A stretch of DNA of 64,000 nucleotides from Trichomonas vaginalis G3 (GCF_026262505.1 NC_067206.1:21839896-21903895); one strand, 5' to 3'. Counted from the stretch's first letter, positions 1 to 8,426 are shown. Numbers and translations: made by a program. The notes: generated from the sequence alone by a model not told the origin.

Positions 1-521
1 TCTCTATAACCAGAACATATCTCATGTTCATGTTCTATTTGTTTTTCATGCATTTTTCTAACTTCTTCTTCGAACAAAGGTTTTGCATTCTCTACTGTAT
101 CTTCAAGTTCTTCTTCATCTAATTTCTCATGAACTTTCTTGTCTATGGAGTCCAGAATTTTTCCAACTGCTATGCAATATTTTGGAGAAGCCCACATTGC
201 TATATAGTTTACGAGTCTTGGGTCTACATACGTTCCTCTAACCTGTTTGATTTCATCGGGAATTCCTGCATGAACTGTGTATAAAAAGCAACCCGCGGAA
301 TTCCGCGGGTTGGTATATTCTTCACAAAATGCCTTAAAATACTCTTCCCAGGACTTATTTTCCAACAACCTTCTAAAGTCTTTCCTAAACTGCTGACATA
401 TCTTTGTTGCATTTATATAACCATCCTTGTCTCTACGTAAGACTTCAATACCGTTGTAAGTGCCTTTTGTGAATGTTTCGCCATTAGATTTGTTCGTGAA
501 CGTTTTTGCTTCGACTGTCAT
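1..521 (-). CDS. KilA-N domain protein (partial, runs off left edge)
   Basis: The frame starts at the ATG at 521 and stays open to the window edge (173 codons). The N-terminal third contains the KilA-N signature: a strand with Arg-Arg-Asp-Lys-Asp-Gly-Tyr followed by INATKIC (about residues 27-43), then VRGTYVDPRLVNYIAMWASP (about residues 91-110), matching the family pattern of an Asn-Ala-Thr segment followed by Tyr-x-x-Pro and Ala-x-Trp. KilA-N is a DNA-binding domain of large DNA viruses, phages and mobile elements. The last visible part is Glu-rich and probably coiled coil. The upstream TTTTTATTTTTATTG stretch resembles the motif before the other element genes, so I place it in the element. 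Its exact regulatory role is unknown. Confidence 0.8.
   Translation of the reverse strand, partial: MTVEAKTFTNKSNGETFTKGTYNGIEVLRRDKDGYINATKICQQFRKDFRRLLENKSWEEYFKAFCEEYTNPRNSAGCFLYTVHAGIPDEIKQVRGTYVDPRLVNYIAMWASPKYCIAVGKILDSIDKKVHEKLDEEELEDTVENAKPLFEEEVRKMHEKQIEHEHEICSGYR
289..312. repeat. 24-bp perfect GC-rich palindrome inside the KilA-N gene
   Basis: The 24 bases read the same on both strands, centred on GAATTC, with CCGCGG on each side. It is by far the most GC-rich spot in this AT-rich gene and is translated as Asn-Pro-Arg-Asn-Ser-Ala-Gly. Confidence 0.85.
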
Positions 522-597
522 ACTGTTCTTACAATAAAAATAAAAAATGTTTTTTGGTGGGACGTCGGACATTCGTTTGTGGCTTAACCGTCGGACA

Positions 598-1000
598 TTG
601 TCTTGAAACAGTACAAATATTGTCTTGAAACAGTACAAATATTGTTCTGAAGCAGTGCAAATATTGTCTTGAAACAGTACAAATATTGTCTTGAAACAGT
701 GCAAATATTGTCTTGAAACAGTGCAAATATTGTTCTGAAAAAGTACAAGTATTGTTCTGAAACAGAAAATTTTTCTCACAAATTGAGAGCTTTTACGGGA
801 AATTTGTTCTGAAAAAGTACAAGTATTGTTCTGAAACAGTACAAGTATTGCTCTGAAACAGTACAAGTATTGTTCTGAAAAAGTACAAATATTGTTCTGA
901 AGCAGTGCAAATATTGTTCTGAAGCAGTGCAAATATTGTTCTGAAGCAGTGCAAATATTGTTCTGAAGCAGTGCAAATATTGTTCTGAAGCAGTGCAATG
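598..1000. repeat. 22-bp minisatellite, 17 units in two blocks
   Basis: Units read on the plus strand as ATTGTTCTGAAGCAGTGCAA plus two bases, 22 bp long. Eight units lie at about 598-765 and nine at about 805-1000, separated by about 40 bp of unrelated sequence. Variants are ordered: TCTTGAAACA types dominate the first block, TTCTGAAGCA types the end of the second. Because the unit has no stop in several frames, false reading frames run through it; I see no gene here. It lies between the KilA-N gene and the 3' end of the next element gene. Confidence 0.9.
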
Positions 1001-1018
1001 GACAACATCGAGCCACAT

Positions 1019-1879
1019 TCAATACTTTTTCAGCACTTTTCCGTAGTTGTATATGAAAGACAATTCGAGATAAAAGTCATAGTATAATGGAATAATATGC
1101 TGCAGACCGTTTGTTGTGAACCAAACTTGAAAGTCAGAGAAACTGTTACTAGGTGGTTCGTAGAATTTAGAAGCAAAGTCATAGAAGTCCTTACCGATAC
1201 ACAGAAAACTGTTGTTGCTTGAACTGAAACTTGCATGACACATGACATTTTGAGGGTCAAACACGTTTCTATAAACTGTCAAATCTGCTGGTGGAAGTAT
1301 AAATTTAAATGGACCATCTGGTGGTAATGGTTCGTTCTGGTTTAGTAACCGAAGAAATTGTGCCCAAGAACGTTTGTCTACTCCCCAATATAAAAACTCT
1401 GTATCTCTTGGAGGGTTAATTTCAATCTTTTGAAATGAAACGGTGGAATTCATCTTGTCGTATTCTAGCTTCAGATAGTATGTTCCATTTAGTAAAGAGT
1501 GGTATTTTTCTTGAAATTCCCAGTAGTATTTGTTTATTTGAGTTTGAAAGTCATTTAGAGTTTTTTCAAGACTTTCGTCTGAACGAATTGTAAAGATTTT
1601 CATTTCGTCAAATTTTTCTATTAGACCGTCAGAACCTTTATACTGACCGTGAAAATATACTGCGAACATGAATGCATTAGTTCTATTTGAAAACAAAACT
1701 CTTCTAAATCCTATTGCCTTTGCATCTGAAGGACTTTGAAGCCAACGAATTGGATAGTCAAACCTGTAAGATCGGGATGAAATTTCTTCATCTGAAATAT
1801 TCCTACCAGCGTTTGTAAAGATATAGTCTAACGGTTTTGTATCTGCTACTTTTGTTCTTTGTTTTTCAACCTGAAGCAT
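1019..1879 (-). CDS. Element protein, paralogue of the 7574-8422 gene; possible virion component
   Basis: This 286-residue protein is clearly related along its whole length to the 282-residue product of the plus-strand gene at 7574-8422. Both open with Met-Leu, then VA-TKPLD and Phe-Thr-Asn, share YRFDYP-RWL and AIGFRR near residues 42-65, and end with a strongly conserved stretch containing SDFQVWFTT and IPLYY-FYLELS. I do not recognise the family. Size, beta-rich look and duplication inside a Polinton would fit a structural protein such as a minor capsid protein, but that is inference only. The start ATG is preceded by ATTTTTACATATATAAA, matching the motif seen before other element genes. 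The minisatellite begins about 20 bp beyond its stop. Confidence 0.75.
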   Translation of the reverse strand: MLQVEKQRTKVADTKPLDYIFTNAGRNISDEEISSRSYRFDYPIRWLQSPSDAKAIGFRRVLFSNRTNAFMFAVYFHGQYKGSDGLIEKFDEMKIFTIRSDESLEKTLNDFQTQINKYYWEFQEKYHSLLNGTYYLKLEYDKMNSTVSFQKIEINPPRDTEFLYWGVDKRSWAQFLRLLNQNEPLPPDGPFKFILPPADLTVYRNVFDPQNVMCHASFSSSNNSFLCIGKDFYDFASKFYEPPSNSFSDFQVWFTTNGLQHIIPLYYDFYLELSFIYNYGKVLKKY

Positions 1880-1925
1880 TTTATATATGTAAAAATATAC
1901 TGTTTTAAAAACGTTTTAAAATGGT

Positions 1926-1976
1926 ATGCAATGTTTTATTTCATGCAATGTTTTATTTCATGCAATGTTTTATTTC
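1926..1976. repeat. 17-bp unit repeated three times
   Basis: ATGCAATGTTTTATTTC occurs three times in direct, perfect tandem. It lies at the 3' border of the polymerase gene, between it and the start of the gene at 1019-1879. Confidence 0.9.
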
Positions 1977-4106
1977 TGTGCCGTCTTCAAGTATTCCCCA
2001 GTACTTACGTTTGGAGAGGACATGAACTTCGGAAAATACCTTATCTAGCTTAAAACAGCCCATCTTTTCACCGACCATTCCCATTTCAATGAGTTTGTTG
2101 TATCCTTCTTCGTTCGTCATGAGCGCGTCGATGTTCTCATAGTAAACCACAACTTTGGATTTGACTTCGGAGAAGAATTTGTTGTAGTTGTCAAGGACTG
2201 CCTTTGCGAACTGAGGGTAAGACCAATGTTCGACAATAGGTTTTAATGTGGTTACTAAGCCACTTTGACCTTGAGTGAACTCGTACTTCAAAACAAAAGG
2301 AGAAAACCTTTCAACAAAGTTGTCGACCTTCTCATAGTGTTTACTCTTCATCTTTTGAGGTTTCTTAATGGAATATCCCCATGTCGAATTCATAAGCAAT
2401 TTGAGTGTCATTGCAAGTTTGGGGTTTGAAGCTTTCCTAATATCATACATTTGTTGTATGACTTTTCCAACTGTATAGTTCCTTCCCGGGAACTCACCAT
2501 CTTCGTTTGGAATTCCAGTCGGGATATATTGGACAAACCTCATGTACGCAGCGTTAAGGTCGACATAGTATATCTTTTCGTTTGAGTCGAACTTGTCGCA
2601 TCCAATGGGTCCAGTTCGTGGAAATTCAAGTGAGTCTCTTATCTTTTGAGAAACCTCGCCTGTTATCTCATAAACATCGTCAAAGCAACCTGTTTCATAT
2701 AAAACCTTCTGACCTAACTCAGATGCTCTCCAATACAATTTGACGTCGACTGGATGTCTCAAATGAAGTTTGTTTATAGCATCTTGAAGTTCTTGCAACC
2801 TCATTGGAAGTTCTTCTGGTTCAGGTTGGTATCCGAACAATCCAACTCCTTTTGGAACTGTGTACTTCTTTTGTGCTATAACTTTGTCCGGAACAATTTT
2901 TGGTCTCACTAACAATGAAAAGTTTGTTTCGTCTTTTGGTACAAAAGTTTCTGTCAGCTTGTCATCTGGAATTGGTTCCAACAAGCCTTTCTCGAAAAGA
3001 ATGTTAACAGCTCTGACAATGTTGCACTTGCCTTTTCCGAACAATGGGTTTGTAAGACTTTCGTTCAACATGAAGTGGTTGTGGACAAGTACAATCTTCA
3101 ACCATGGCAATTTGAAGTCAACAACATAGTCGTCGTGTGAAGAACCTTTCTCAGTCGGAATGTTGACGCGGATATTGACATTTGCCAACGGTGCAATCTT
3201 TGTCAATTGACTTCTGAGAATGTACCTTGTTTTCACACATGACTCAAGATACTTCATCTTCTCATCTGTAACAAGACCAGAGTTCCTGAGACATGTAAGA
3301 ATACAAGGTTCATTGACAATTGTTTCAATTGAATTGTAAATTCCATACCTTGTTAAGTCAATGTCAGACTTATTTCTGAAGGGGAAGTATCCAGCATGTT
3401 GTCTGACTGCTTGAGGGTTAGGTTGGTACCATTCGAACTTCACGCTTGCAATTCCTTCAATTGCATTCAAAATATCTGAGTCGGAGTCAACCATTTGTTC
3501 TCTCTTTGTAGTCTTGAAAGCGTCAAGAAGTTGTGCGGCTGTTGTGACATTGCCATGTGCATAGTAAATATGACCATCTAAATCTGTTACGGTTAGTCTG
3601 AGATTGTATCCTTTCTTATTTCCGTCTTGTATGGCAGCAAGTACACCCATGAAGCCTTCTTTGTTCTTTCCTTTGTCAAAGTTTACTGTAAAGGTTCGCC
3701 CAGAAGTAATTTTACTTCTAACTTCACGATACTTTTCATATGCATATCTTGTTCTTTCCATGGGAGCATGTGCGTCTTCACCCTTCCCTTTTTTCCGTCT
3801 CAAGGGATGCAATTGTTCGTCATGTTTCCAGTAGAATCTGGCAAAGCCGTCGTGTCCTTCAACTTGAGGTTCACTAACATCGAAAGGCATGTCCATAAGC
3901 CGTTCTTCTTCTAACCTCTCTAGTCTGTTTGGATAATTTGCGCGTGCTGTTTCTAGGTCCATTTCATAGCGAAGACCAGACAATTTGTCATAGACTTTTA
4001 TGGGTCTTCCCTTCCTATATTTAAACTTCTTCGAAACTCTCCAACCATATCTTTCTAACTCTGCTTTTATTCTAGCAGATTTTCTATCCATTCTATACGG
4101 GGGCAT
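1953..4106 (-). CDS. Polinton family B DNA polymerase (protein-primed type), fossil
   Basis: The 717-codon frame contains family B polymerase palm signatures: motif A region YYVDLNAAYMRF at about residue 513 and motif B region LLMNSTWGYSIKKP at about residue 570, with a long basic N-terminal region rich in Arg and Lys (for example at residues 6-40). In Polintons this enzyme copies the element from a protein primer bound at its ends. The frame is shorter than intact relatives, so I count the gene as broken, as a fossil. The ATG at 4106 is preceded by TTTTTATAGAA, the same spacing as at neighbouring genes. It is transcribed with the four minus-strand genes upstream of it. Confidence 0.85.
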   Translation of the reverse strand: MPPYRMDRKSARIKAELERYGWRVSKKFKYRKGRPIKVYDKLSGLRYEMDLETARANYPNRLERLEEERLMDMPFDVSEPQVEGHDGFARFYWKHDEQLHPLRRKKGKGEDAHAPMERTRYAYEKYREVRSKITSGRTFTVNFDKGKNKEGFMGVLAAIQDGNKKGYNLRLTVTDLDGHIYYAHGNVTTAAQLLDAFKTTKREQMVDSDSDILNAIEGIASVKFEWYQPNPQAVRQHAGYFPFRNKSDIDLTRYGIYNSIETIVNEPCILTCLRNSGLVTDEKMKYLESCVKTRYILRSQLTKIAPLANVNIRVNIPTEKGSSHDDYVVDFKLPWLKIVLVHNHFMLNESLTNPLFGKGKCNIVRAVNILFEKGLLEPIPDDKLTETFVPKDETNFSLLVRPKIVPDKVIAQKKYTVPKGVGLFGYQPEPEELPMRLQELQDAINKLHLRHPVDVKLYWRASELGQKVLYETGCFDDVYEITGEVSQKIRDSLEFPRTGPIGCDKFDSNEKIYYVDLNAAYMRFVQYIPTGIPNEDGEFPGRNYTVGKVIQQMYDIRKASNPKLAMTLKLLMNSTWGYSIKKPQKMKSKHYEKVDNFVERFSPFVLKYEFTQGQSGLVTTLKPIVEHWSYPQFAKAVLDNYNKFFSEVKSKVVVYYENIDALMTNEEGYNKLIEMGMVGEKMGCFKLDKVFSEVHVLSKRKYWGILEDGTEIKHCMK

Positions 4107-4136
4107 TTCTATAAAAATAAAAAAAATGTTTTTCCT

Positions 4137-4721
4137 TTACTTTACATAACCACCCGCTGCCATAAGTCTTTGACGCCAACCCATACCAGCTAATGAAGGT
4201 TGACTTGGTTTAGTCTCCAAACTAAACTTTGGTTTTGGTTTATCTTCAGTTTTTGGTTTTTCTTCTTCTATTGGTTTTTCGTCACTTTTCGGTTCATCTG
4301 ACTTTACCTCACTTGCTGGAACAGTTGTGTCGTCAACATCTTCATAAATGTCATATGCCATCTGTTTCTGTTTTCCTTTCAACTTTTTGTGTTTGTTGTA
4401 AAGTTTAGAATATTTCGACTCTAAGTCAATGAGATGTTCTATAATGAACTGTTGGTCAGTGAAGTAAACTTTCCCATCTGTTGTCTCTTTAGCTCCTTCA
4501 GACTTCAATATTTTATTTGTGAGAGTCTGTTTCTTTTTTGAGATACTTGCCGTTCCATTTTTATGAAAAGTGACTTTGTAGTTAGAGTTTGTATTTCCAG
4601 ACCTGGCACTTTCTATTATTGAATTTTTCTCTTCATCTGTAAGTTCTTTGACAGGTTTTGACAATGGTTCTGAACTTTTTGTTTGTGGTGTCAAATCTAC
4701 CGTTTCAACTTCTTCGGTCAT
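4137..4721 (-). CDS. Element protein, Lys/Glu/Pro-rich, unknown
   Basis: The 194-residue product has no family that I recognise. Residues 1-50 are Thr/Ser/Glu-rich, a central part near residues 95-112 is helical and Lys-rich, and residues 125-170 are a disordered repeat of Glu, Lys, Pro and Asp. It ends with a distinct GMGWRQRLMAAGGYVK tail, which may be a short docking or membrane-contact peptide (inference). The start lies 19 bp after the stop of the 51-codon gene at 4741-4896, with the shared TTTTTTACTGAGATGAA element in the gap. Confidence 0.65.
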   Translation of the reverse strand: MTEEVETVDLTPQTKSSEPLSKPVKELTDEEKNSIIESARSGNTNSNYKVTFHKNGTASISKKKQTLTNKILKSEGAKETTDGKVYFTDQQFIIEHLIDLESKYSKLYNKHKKLKGKQKQMAYDIYEDVDDTTVPASEVKSDEPKSDEKPIEEEKPKTEDKPKPKFSLETKPSQPSLAGMGWRQRLMAAGGYVK

Positions 4722-4740
4722 TTCATCTCAGTAAAAAATT
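4722..4740 (-). promoter_or_regulatory. Element promoter-like motif
   Basis: TTTTTTACTGAGATGAA directly precedes the ATG at 4721. The same 17 bases precede the ATG at 4896, the best evidence that the motif is functional rather than chance AT-richness. Confidence 0.55.
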
Positions 4741-4896
4741 TTAGTTTGGTTTGTTTTCAACTGGTTGTTGAGGTTTTTTAAGTCGGTCTAAAACTTCCTG
4801 AGGTATAGGAAAAACTTGACAAACACGTGGTTGTGTAACTGCTGGAAGCCGACAAAGCCATCTTGAGCCCATTTGTCTCAAAGCTGTATTGTTCAT
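4741..4896 (-). CDS. Small element protein, 51 residues
   Basis: This short frame starts MNNTALRQMGSRWLCRL and ends in a Pro/Gln/Lys-rich tail. It is supported by its place: it fills the gap between two minus-strand element genes with 19-bp spacers on both sides, and both its own ATG and the next are preceded by an identical 17-bp motif. No family is recognised. Confidence 0.55.
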   Translation of the reverse strand: MNNTALRQMGSRWLCRLPAVTQPRVCQVFPIPQEVLDRLKKPQQPVENKPN

Positions 4897-4915
4897 TTCA
4901 TCTCAGTAAAAAACT
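4897..4915 (-). promoter_or_regulatory. Element promoter-like motif
   Basis: TTTTTTACTGAGATGAA precedes the ATG at 4896, identical to the copy at 4722-4740; the stop codon of the upstream gene lies directly before it. Confidence 0.55.
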
Positions 4916-5317
4916 TTACATTCCCCACGTTTGAGGCGGTTGAGGTTGGTTGTTGTTTACCCACTGTTGTGCATGGTTATATCCTCTGTTAAAGAATCTT
5001 TCACCTTGGTCCATGTAGTGCCCTGCTTGGTTATAGTAGTCATTTGCTTTGTTATAGTAGTTTCCTGCTTGTCTTCCTACATTGTCCATCCATCCTTGAA
5101 CTTTTCCTCTTGTTTCAGGATTTGGAATAAGATTTGCTGCATCTCGTGCTACCTCCCAACCTTTCTGTACAGTTTGTATAATAGGTTGTGCTTTCTCTTT
5201 CAGTATACCTAATGTACTCAAAATCTTCCTTCCAATTCCAAATGCACCTCTGGCTAGTGTTCCCACTGCGGGTAAAAATCTAGATGCGACTCCTGCTAAT
5301 GCGCCAAATAAACCCAT
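4916..5317 (-). CDS. Small Gly/Asn/Gln-rich element protein with amphipathic N-terminus
   Basis: The 133-residue protein begins MGLFGALAGVASRFLPAVG, a Gly/Ala/Leu-rich amphipathic segment, continues with a helical part ending in NPETRGKVQGW, then has a Tyr/Asn/Gln-rich C-terminal half in which Tyr-Asn/Tyr-Tyr pairs recur about every 7-12 residues. Met-Gly-Leu-Phe-Gly-Ala fits the N-myristoylation pattern. A membrane-active minor virion protein is possible by analogy with small capsid-associated proteins of related viruses, but this is inference. It is divergent from the integrase gene, with 16 bp between the two start codons. Confidence 0.6.
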   Translation of the reverse strand: MGLFGALAGVASRFLPAVGTLARGAFGIGRKILSTLGILKEKAQPIIQTVQKGWEVARDAANLIPNPETRGKVQGWMDNVGRQAGNYYNKANDYYNQAGHYMDQGERFFNRGYNHAQQWVNNNQPQPPQTWGM

Positions 5318-5333
5318 TTCTTATGGGTTAAAA

Positions 5334-6293
5334 ATGACGAATTCAAACAAGGACCCGTATGTTTCTAAGGCAACAAAGAAAGCACTCATGGTAAAAATCT
5401 TTAGTTCAACACCAAATGCTTGGTTTATGGATATCTTGGAAAACATTCCGAGGTATAGAGAAGATGGACCACCATACTGGCTAATATTTGTTGGTCAAAA
5501 CACAAGATACTGTGAAGCCATACCATTACAGTCCAAAAATATTTTAGATGTGAAAACTGCTTTGACAATATTCGTTGACAAATACCATCCAACAAAACTG
5601 ACATCTGACTGTGAAAGTTCTTTCAAATCAGATGATATTAAAAACTATCTGCGTTCAAAAAATGTAAACCAATATTTCATTGTCGACCAAAACCATTCTG
5701 CTCTTGGTGTCATTGACAGTTGTATAAAAATCTTAAGAGACTTAAACCAACCACAAGGTGGTGAAGCAAATGAAATGTCATATGACGACAAGTATAGACA
5801 CTTCTCCATGGCAAAGATGAGACAAGTTTTAAATATTTACAATAGCCGTAAACAAAAAGGTTTGGGAAACCACTCCCCCGAAGAAATGAAAAACAACCCC
5901 GACTTAGAGAAAGACTATATATTTAATAGTTTAGTCAAAAGAGACAAACAAGAAAGAATGCCGGGCTTCAAACTTCAGAAAGGTGACAAAGTAAAAATAG
6001 AAATACCTAAACGCGACCCATATGAAAATACTATTGACTATGACAACAATGGGAACCCGACAGGTACTCACGTTCGTGTTCGTAAAAATAGAAGAAAGTA
6101 TACAAGAGAATATTATGAAGTTTTAGGCAAACATGGCAAAATGTACAGACTGCAAGCAGAAGATAAAACTACTATTGTCAGACCTCGTTTCAAACTTGTC
6201 AAAGTTCAAGGTGGTATACTTTCAAAGACAGTTCCTAACAAATATAAGACAACTCCTGACGAATATGCTAAAGAAGTTGAAAATGACGACTAA
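5334..6293 (+). CDS. Polinton rve-type (retroviral-like) integrase
   Basis: The 319-residue protein has an RNase H-fold integrase core: WFMDILENI near residue 33 supplies the first catalytic Asp strand, followed by a YWLIFVGQNTRY strand, then LTSDCESSF near residue 84 with the second catalytic Asp, and a helix beginning about residue 115. The C-terminal 100 residues are basic, with GDKVKIE and a RVRKNRRKYTREYYEV stretch that looks like the SH3/chromo-like tail of such integrases. In Polintons this enzyme inserts the element into the host genome. The stop overlaps the stop region of the convergent tail-fibre-like gene by 4 bp. Confidence 0.88.
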   Translation: MTNSNKDPYVSKATKKALMVKIFSSTPNAWFMDILENIPRYREDGPPYWLIFVGQNTRYCEAIPLQSKNILDVKTALTIFVDKYHPTKLTSDCESSFKSDDIKNYLRSKNVNQYFIVDQNHSALGVIDSCIKILRDLNQPQGGEANEMSYDDKYRHFSMAKMRQVLNIYNSRKQKGLGNHSPEEMKNNPDLEKDYIFNSLVKRDKQERMPGFKLQKGDKVKIEIPKRDPYENTIDYDNNGNPTGTHVRVRKNRRKYTREYYEVLGKHGKMYRLQAEDKTTIVRPRFKLVKVQGGILSKTVPNKYKTTPDEYAKEVENDD

Positions 6294-7555
6294 GCATTTC
6301 TATACCATGCGTAAACTGTCATGTATGGTGGCATGTAGTCTTTACTTTGTCCCGTTGTTTGCGTATACCCTGAAACGAAATGTGTATGGTTTCCTCCTTC
6401 CTCAGTGTTACTCAAGTAACAATTTATAGCAAACTGAACGTTGTCTTTAACATCATATCCTTTACCTTTTGTCATTCCTGTCCAATCCCAATATCTATGC
6501 TTATGCCCACCTTCTCGAGATGTAGTTAAACTTACGTAGTGACTGTGCGCAGGTAAATTTGCACCTGAAATCGTTTTACTTCCACCTGTTTCCTTTGAAG
6601 AGTTTGCACAATACAAAAACCTGTCGACTATTTGAGTCCAAGTTCCGAGACCAAGTACTACTTCTGGTCTGGTAGAGTTCATTGACGTGTAAATAGAACC
6701 TATAGGATATAGTGTTTGAAGTATTTCTGTCTTTAACGTTTGAAGCTCTGTTTTGTCAGCTTTTTTATCATATAAATCTTGAGCAGTGAATTTAACATTG
6801 TTTTCATCCTCCATGACATAGACATTTCTACATCTAGTGTATTTCATCGTCGTTATGTCTTCATCCGATGTTAAACCTTGTGGAAAGTTAGGAGGTTTCC
6901 AATTTAATACATCCCCACCAGTTTCTTCAACCGTTCCTTCAATATTTTCTATACCAACAGTTGCGAAGAAATCGTGTGTATGGTTCTTATCTGCCTTCTT
7001 TTCAAGGCTAACGTTTAAGTCTGTTATTTCAGAAGATGTATGTGTATGTCCAACGTCACTTTTCCTGTTTAAGGTTTCTTGTAAGTTTGTAATATTTGCA
7101 ATGGTATGTGTATGAGTCTTTTTAGAATATTCGTTTTCAGCTCTTGTCACTTCACTTGACATTTTATTGTCAACATATGTTTTGTCTGCTAGTTCAGGAT
7201 GAGTATGTTCTTTCGTTGCATATGTTGCATCTGCTCTGTCATGTTCTTCTTGAACTTTTTCAATGACATACTCTTTGTCAGCTTTGTTGTCAATATCTGC
7301 TTTCAAAAGAAGTTCATCTATAGGTTTCTCGTTTAAAGTTCTTTTTGTTGGATTTATACAAACAGTATGGTTCTTACTGTCTTGAAACAGAAACTCGTCT
7401 GTCAATGGGTTTATCGTCAGTTTTAAGTTTCCTTCTTTCAATGACTCAGATATCTTAGAATAGTTTGAAAAGTTTGTTGTGTTCTTATTTAGAGCTTGCA
7501 AAATGAGTTGTCGGTTGTGTTGTATTTCTCTCATAGACGCTGTTTCTTTCGACAT
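6290..7555 (-). CDS. Phage tail-fibre/collar-like protein
   Basis: The 421-residue product has three parts. Residues 1-115 are helical. Residues about 115-200 carry four repeats ending in His-Thr-His, with Ala-Asp-Lys and ITNLQETL/ITDLNVSL between them, typical of trimeric phage tail-fibre shafts. From about residue 282, LYPIGSIYTSMNST, GLGTWTQIVDRFLYC and NLPAHSHYVSL match the C-terminal domain of phage T4 gp10-type and tail-collar proteins, and the end MPPYMTVYAWYRNA is also the typical ending of that domain. A role as a receptor-binding spike is inferred from that family. The gene is divergent from 7574-8422 with only 18 bp between start codons. Confidence 0.85.
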   Translation of the reverse strand: MSKETASMREIQHNRQLILQALNKNTTNFSNYSKISESLKEGNLKLTINPLTDEFLFQDSKNHTVCINPTKRTLNEKPIDELLLKADIDNKADKEYVIEKVQEEHDRADATYATKEHTHPELADKTYVDNKMSSEVTRAENEYSKKTHTHTIANITNLQETLNRKSDVGHTHTSSEITDLNVSLEKKADKNHTHDFFATVGIENIEGTVEETGGDVLNWKPPNFPQGLTSDEDITTMKYTRCRNVYVMEDENNVKFTAQDLYDKKADKTELQTLKTEILQTLYPIGSIYTSMNSTRPEVVLGLGTWTQIVDRFLYCANSSKETGGSKTISGANLPAHSHYVSLTTSREGGHKHRYWDWTGMTKGKGYDVKDNVQFAINCYLSNTEEGGNHTHFVSGYTQTTGQSKDYMPPYMTVYAWYRNA

Positions 7556-7573
7556 TTTTATTCTAGATAAAAA
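7556..7573. promoter_or_regulatory. Bidirectional element promoter-like spacer
   Basis: The 18-bp gap between two divergent ATGs is nearly palindromic around CTAG, with TTTTTAT read towards both genes. It carries the element motif in both directions. Confidence 0.5.
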
Positions 7574-8422
7574 ATGCTTTCAATAGAAAAAGAAAATTCA
7601 AGAGTTGCTACAACTAAACCATTAGATGAACTTTTTACGAATGTAGGTCAAAAGTTTGAGACAGAGACCGTAAAGCATGAAGGCTATCGTTTTGACTACC
7701 CACTAAGATGGTTAAGAGACCCATCCGTCACAAAAGCTATTGGCTTTCGTAGAATGAAATTCATTTCAGAAGCCATACATGGTTTCCCATTTACGGTCGC
7801 TTTTGAAATTCGATACTATAACAAAGAAAAACGTACGTATGAGAAATTTGAACAGGGAAAACTTTTACAAGTGAATTTGCTTGTAAACTTAGAAACAACT
7901 CTTCAAGCTTTTCAAGAAAAAATAAACGATATCTATCTCGAATATGCAAACCAGTTTAACATTGACGAAGGAGAGTACCATCTCGATATTTTATATGACA
8001 GGAAAAATGCAACTGTTAAAATCAATAGAATAGAAGACCTTGGAGAAGACGTTTATATTTCTACAAAATATAACAACTTGGCATGGTATAGATTTTTGAG
8101 GATGTTAAATCAGCCTGCAGAATATCCAGTACACCCGAACTTTTATGAAGTCGAAAACCCTAATGGAACATATGAAAATGTTTTCGACTCAGATGCTATT
8201 ATAGTTCATGCTTCATTTTCTGGTGCACAAAACTCTTTTTTATGCTTGGCAAATGACTTTTACGAAAAACCTACAAAGCTATATGAACCACCAAGTGGAA
8301 GTATTTCAGACTTTCAAGTATGGTTTACAACAGATGGAAGAAAGAGAATAGTTCCATTATACTATGCGTTTTACTTAGAACTTAGTCTCATATACAACTA
8401 CTATCGAACGGTAAAAATATAA
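7574..8422 (+). CDS. Element protein, paralogue of the 1019-1879 gene; possible virion component
   Basis: The 282-residue protein is a full-length relative of the minus-strand gene at 1019-1879: the N-terminal TKPLD and Phe-Thr-Asn, GYRFDYPLRWL, AIGFRR, the NSFLCL and EPPSGSISDFQVWFTT stretches and the ending VPLYYAFYLELSLIYNY are shared. Divergence is large, so the duplication is old or the two proteins do different jobs. The family is unknown to me; a capsid-related role is inference. Its stop at 8422 is 4 bp from the stop of the convergent small gene. Confidence 0.75.
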   Translation: MLSIEKENSRVATTKPLDELFTNVGQKFETETVKHEGYRFDYPLRWLRDPSVTKAIGFRRMKFISEAIHGFPFTVAFEIRYYNKEKRTYEKFEQGKLLQVNLLVNLETTLQAFQEKINDIYLEYANQFNIDEGEYHLDILYDRKNATVKINRIEDLGEDVYISTKYNNLAWYRFLRMLNQPAEYPVHPNFYEVENPNGTYENVFDSDAIIVHASFSGAQNSFLCLANDFYEKPTKLYEPPSGSISDFQVWFTTDGRKRIVPLYYAFYLELSLIYNYYRTVKI

Positions 8423-8426
8423 TCTT

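Noticed and set aside
598-1000. CRISPR-like array
   Set aside because: Units are contiguous without unique spacers and the host is a eukaryote.
598-1018. Reading frames through the minisatellite (QYLHCFRTI-type repeats)
   Set aside because: The 22-bp unit is open in several frames, so repeats create frames by themselves; no start context or domain.
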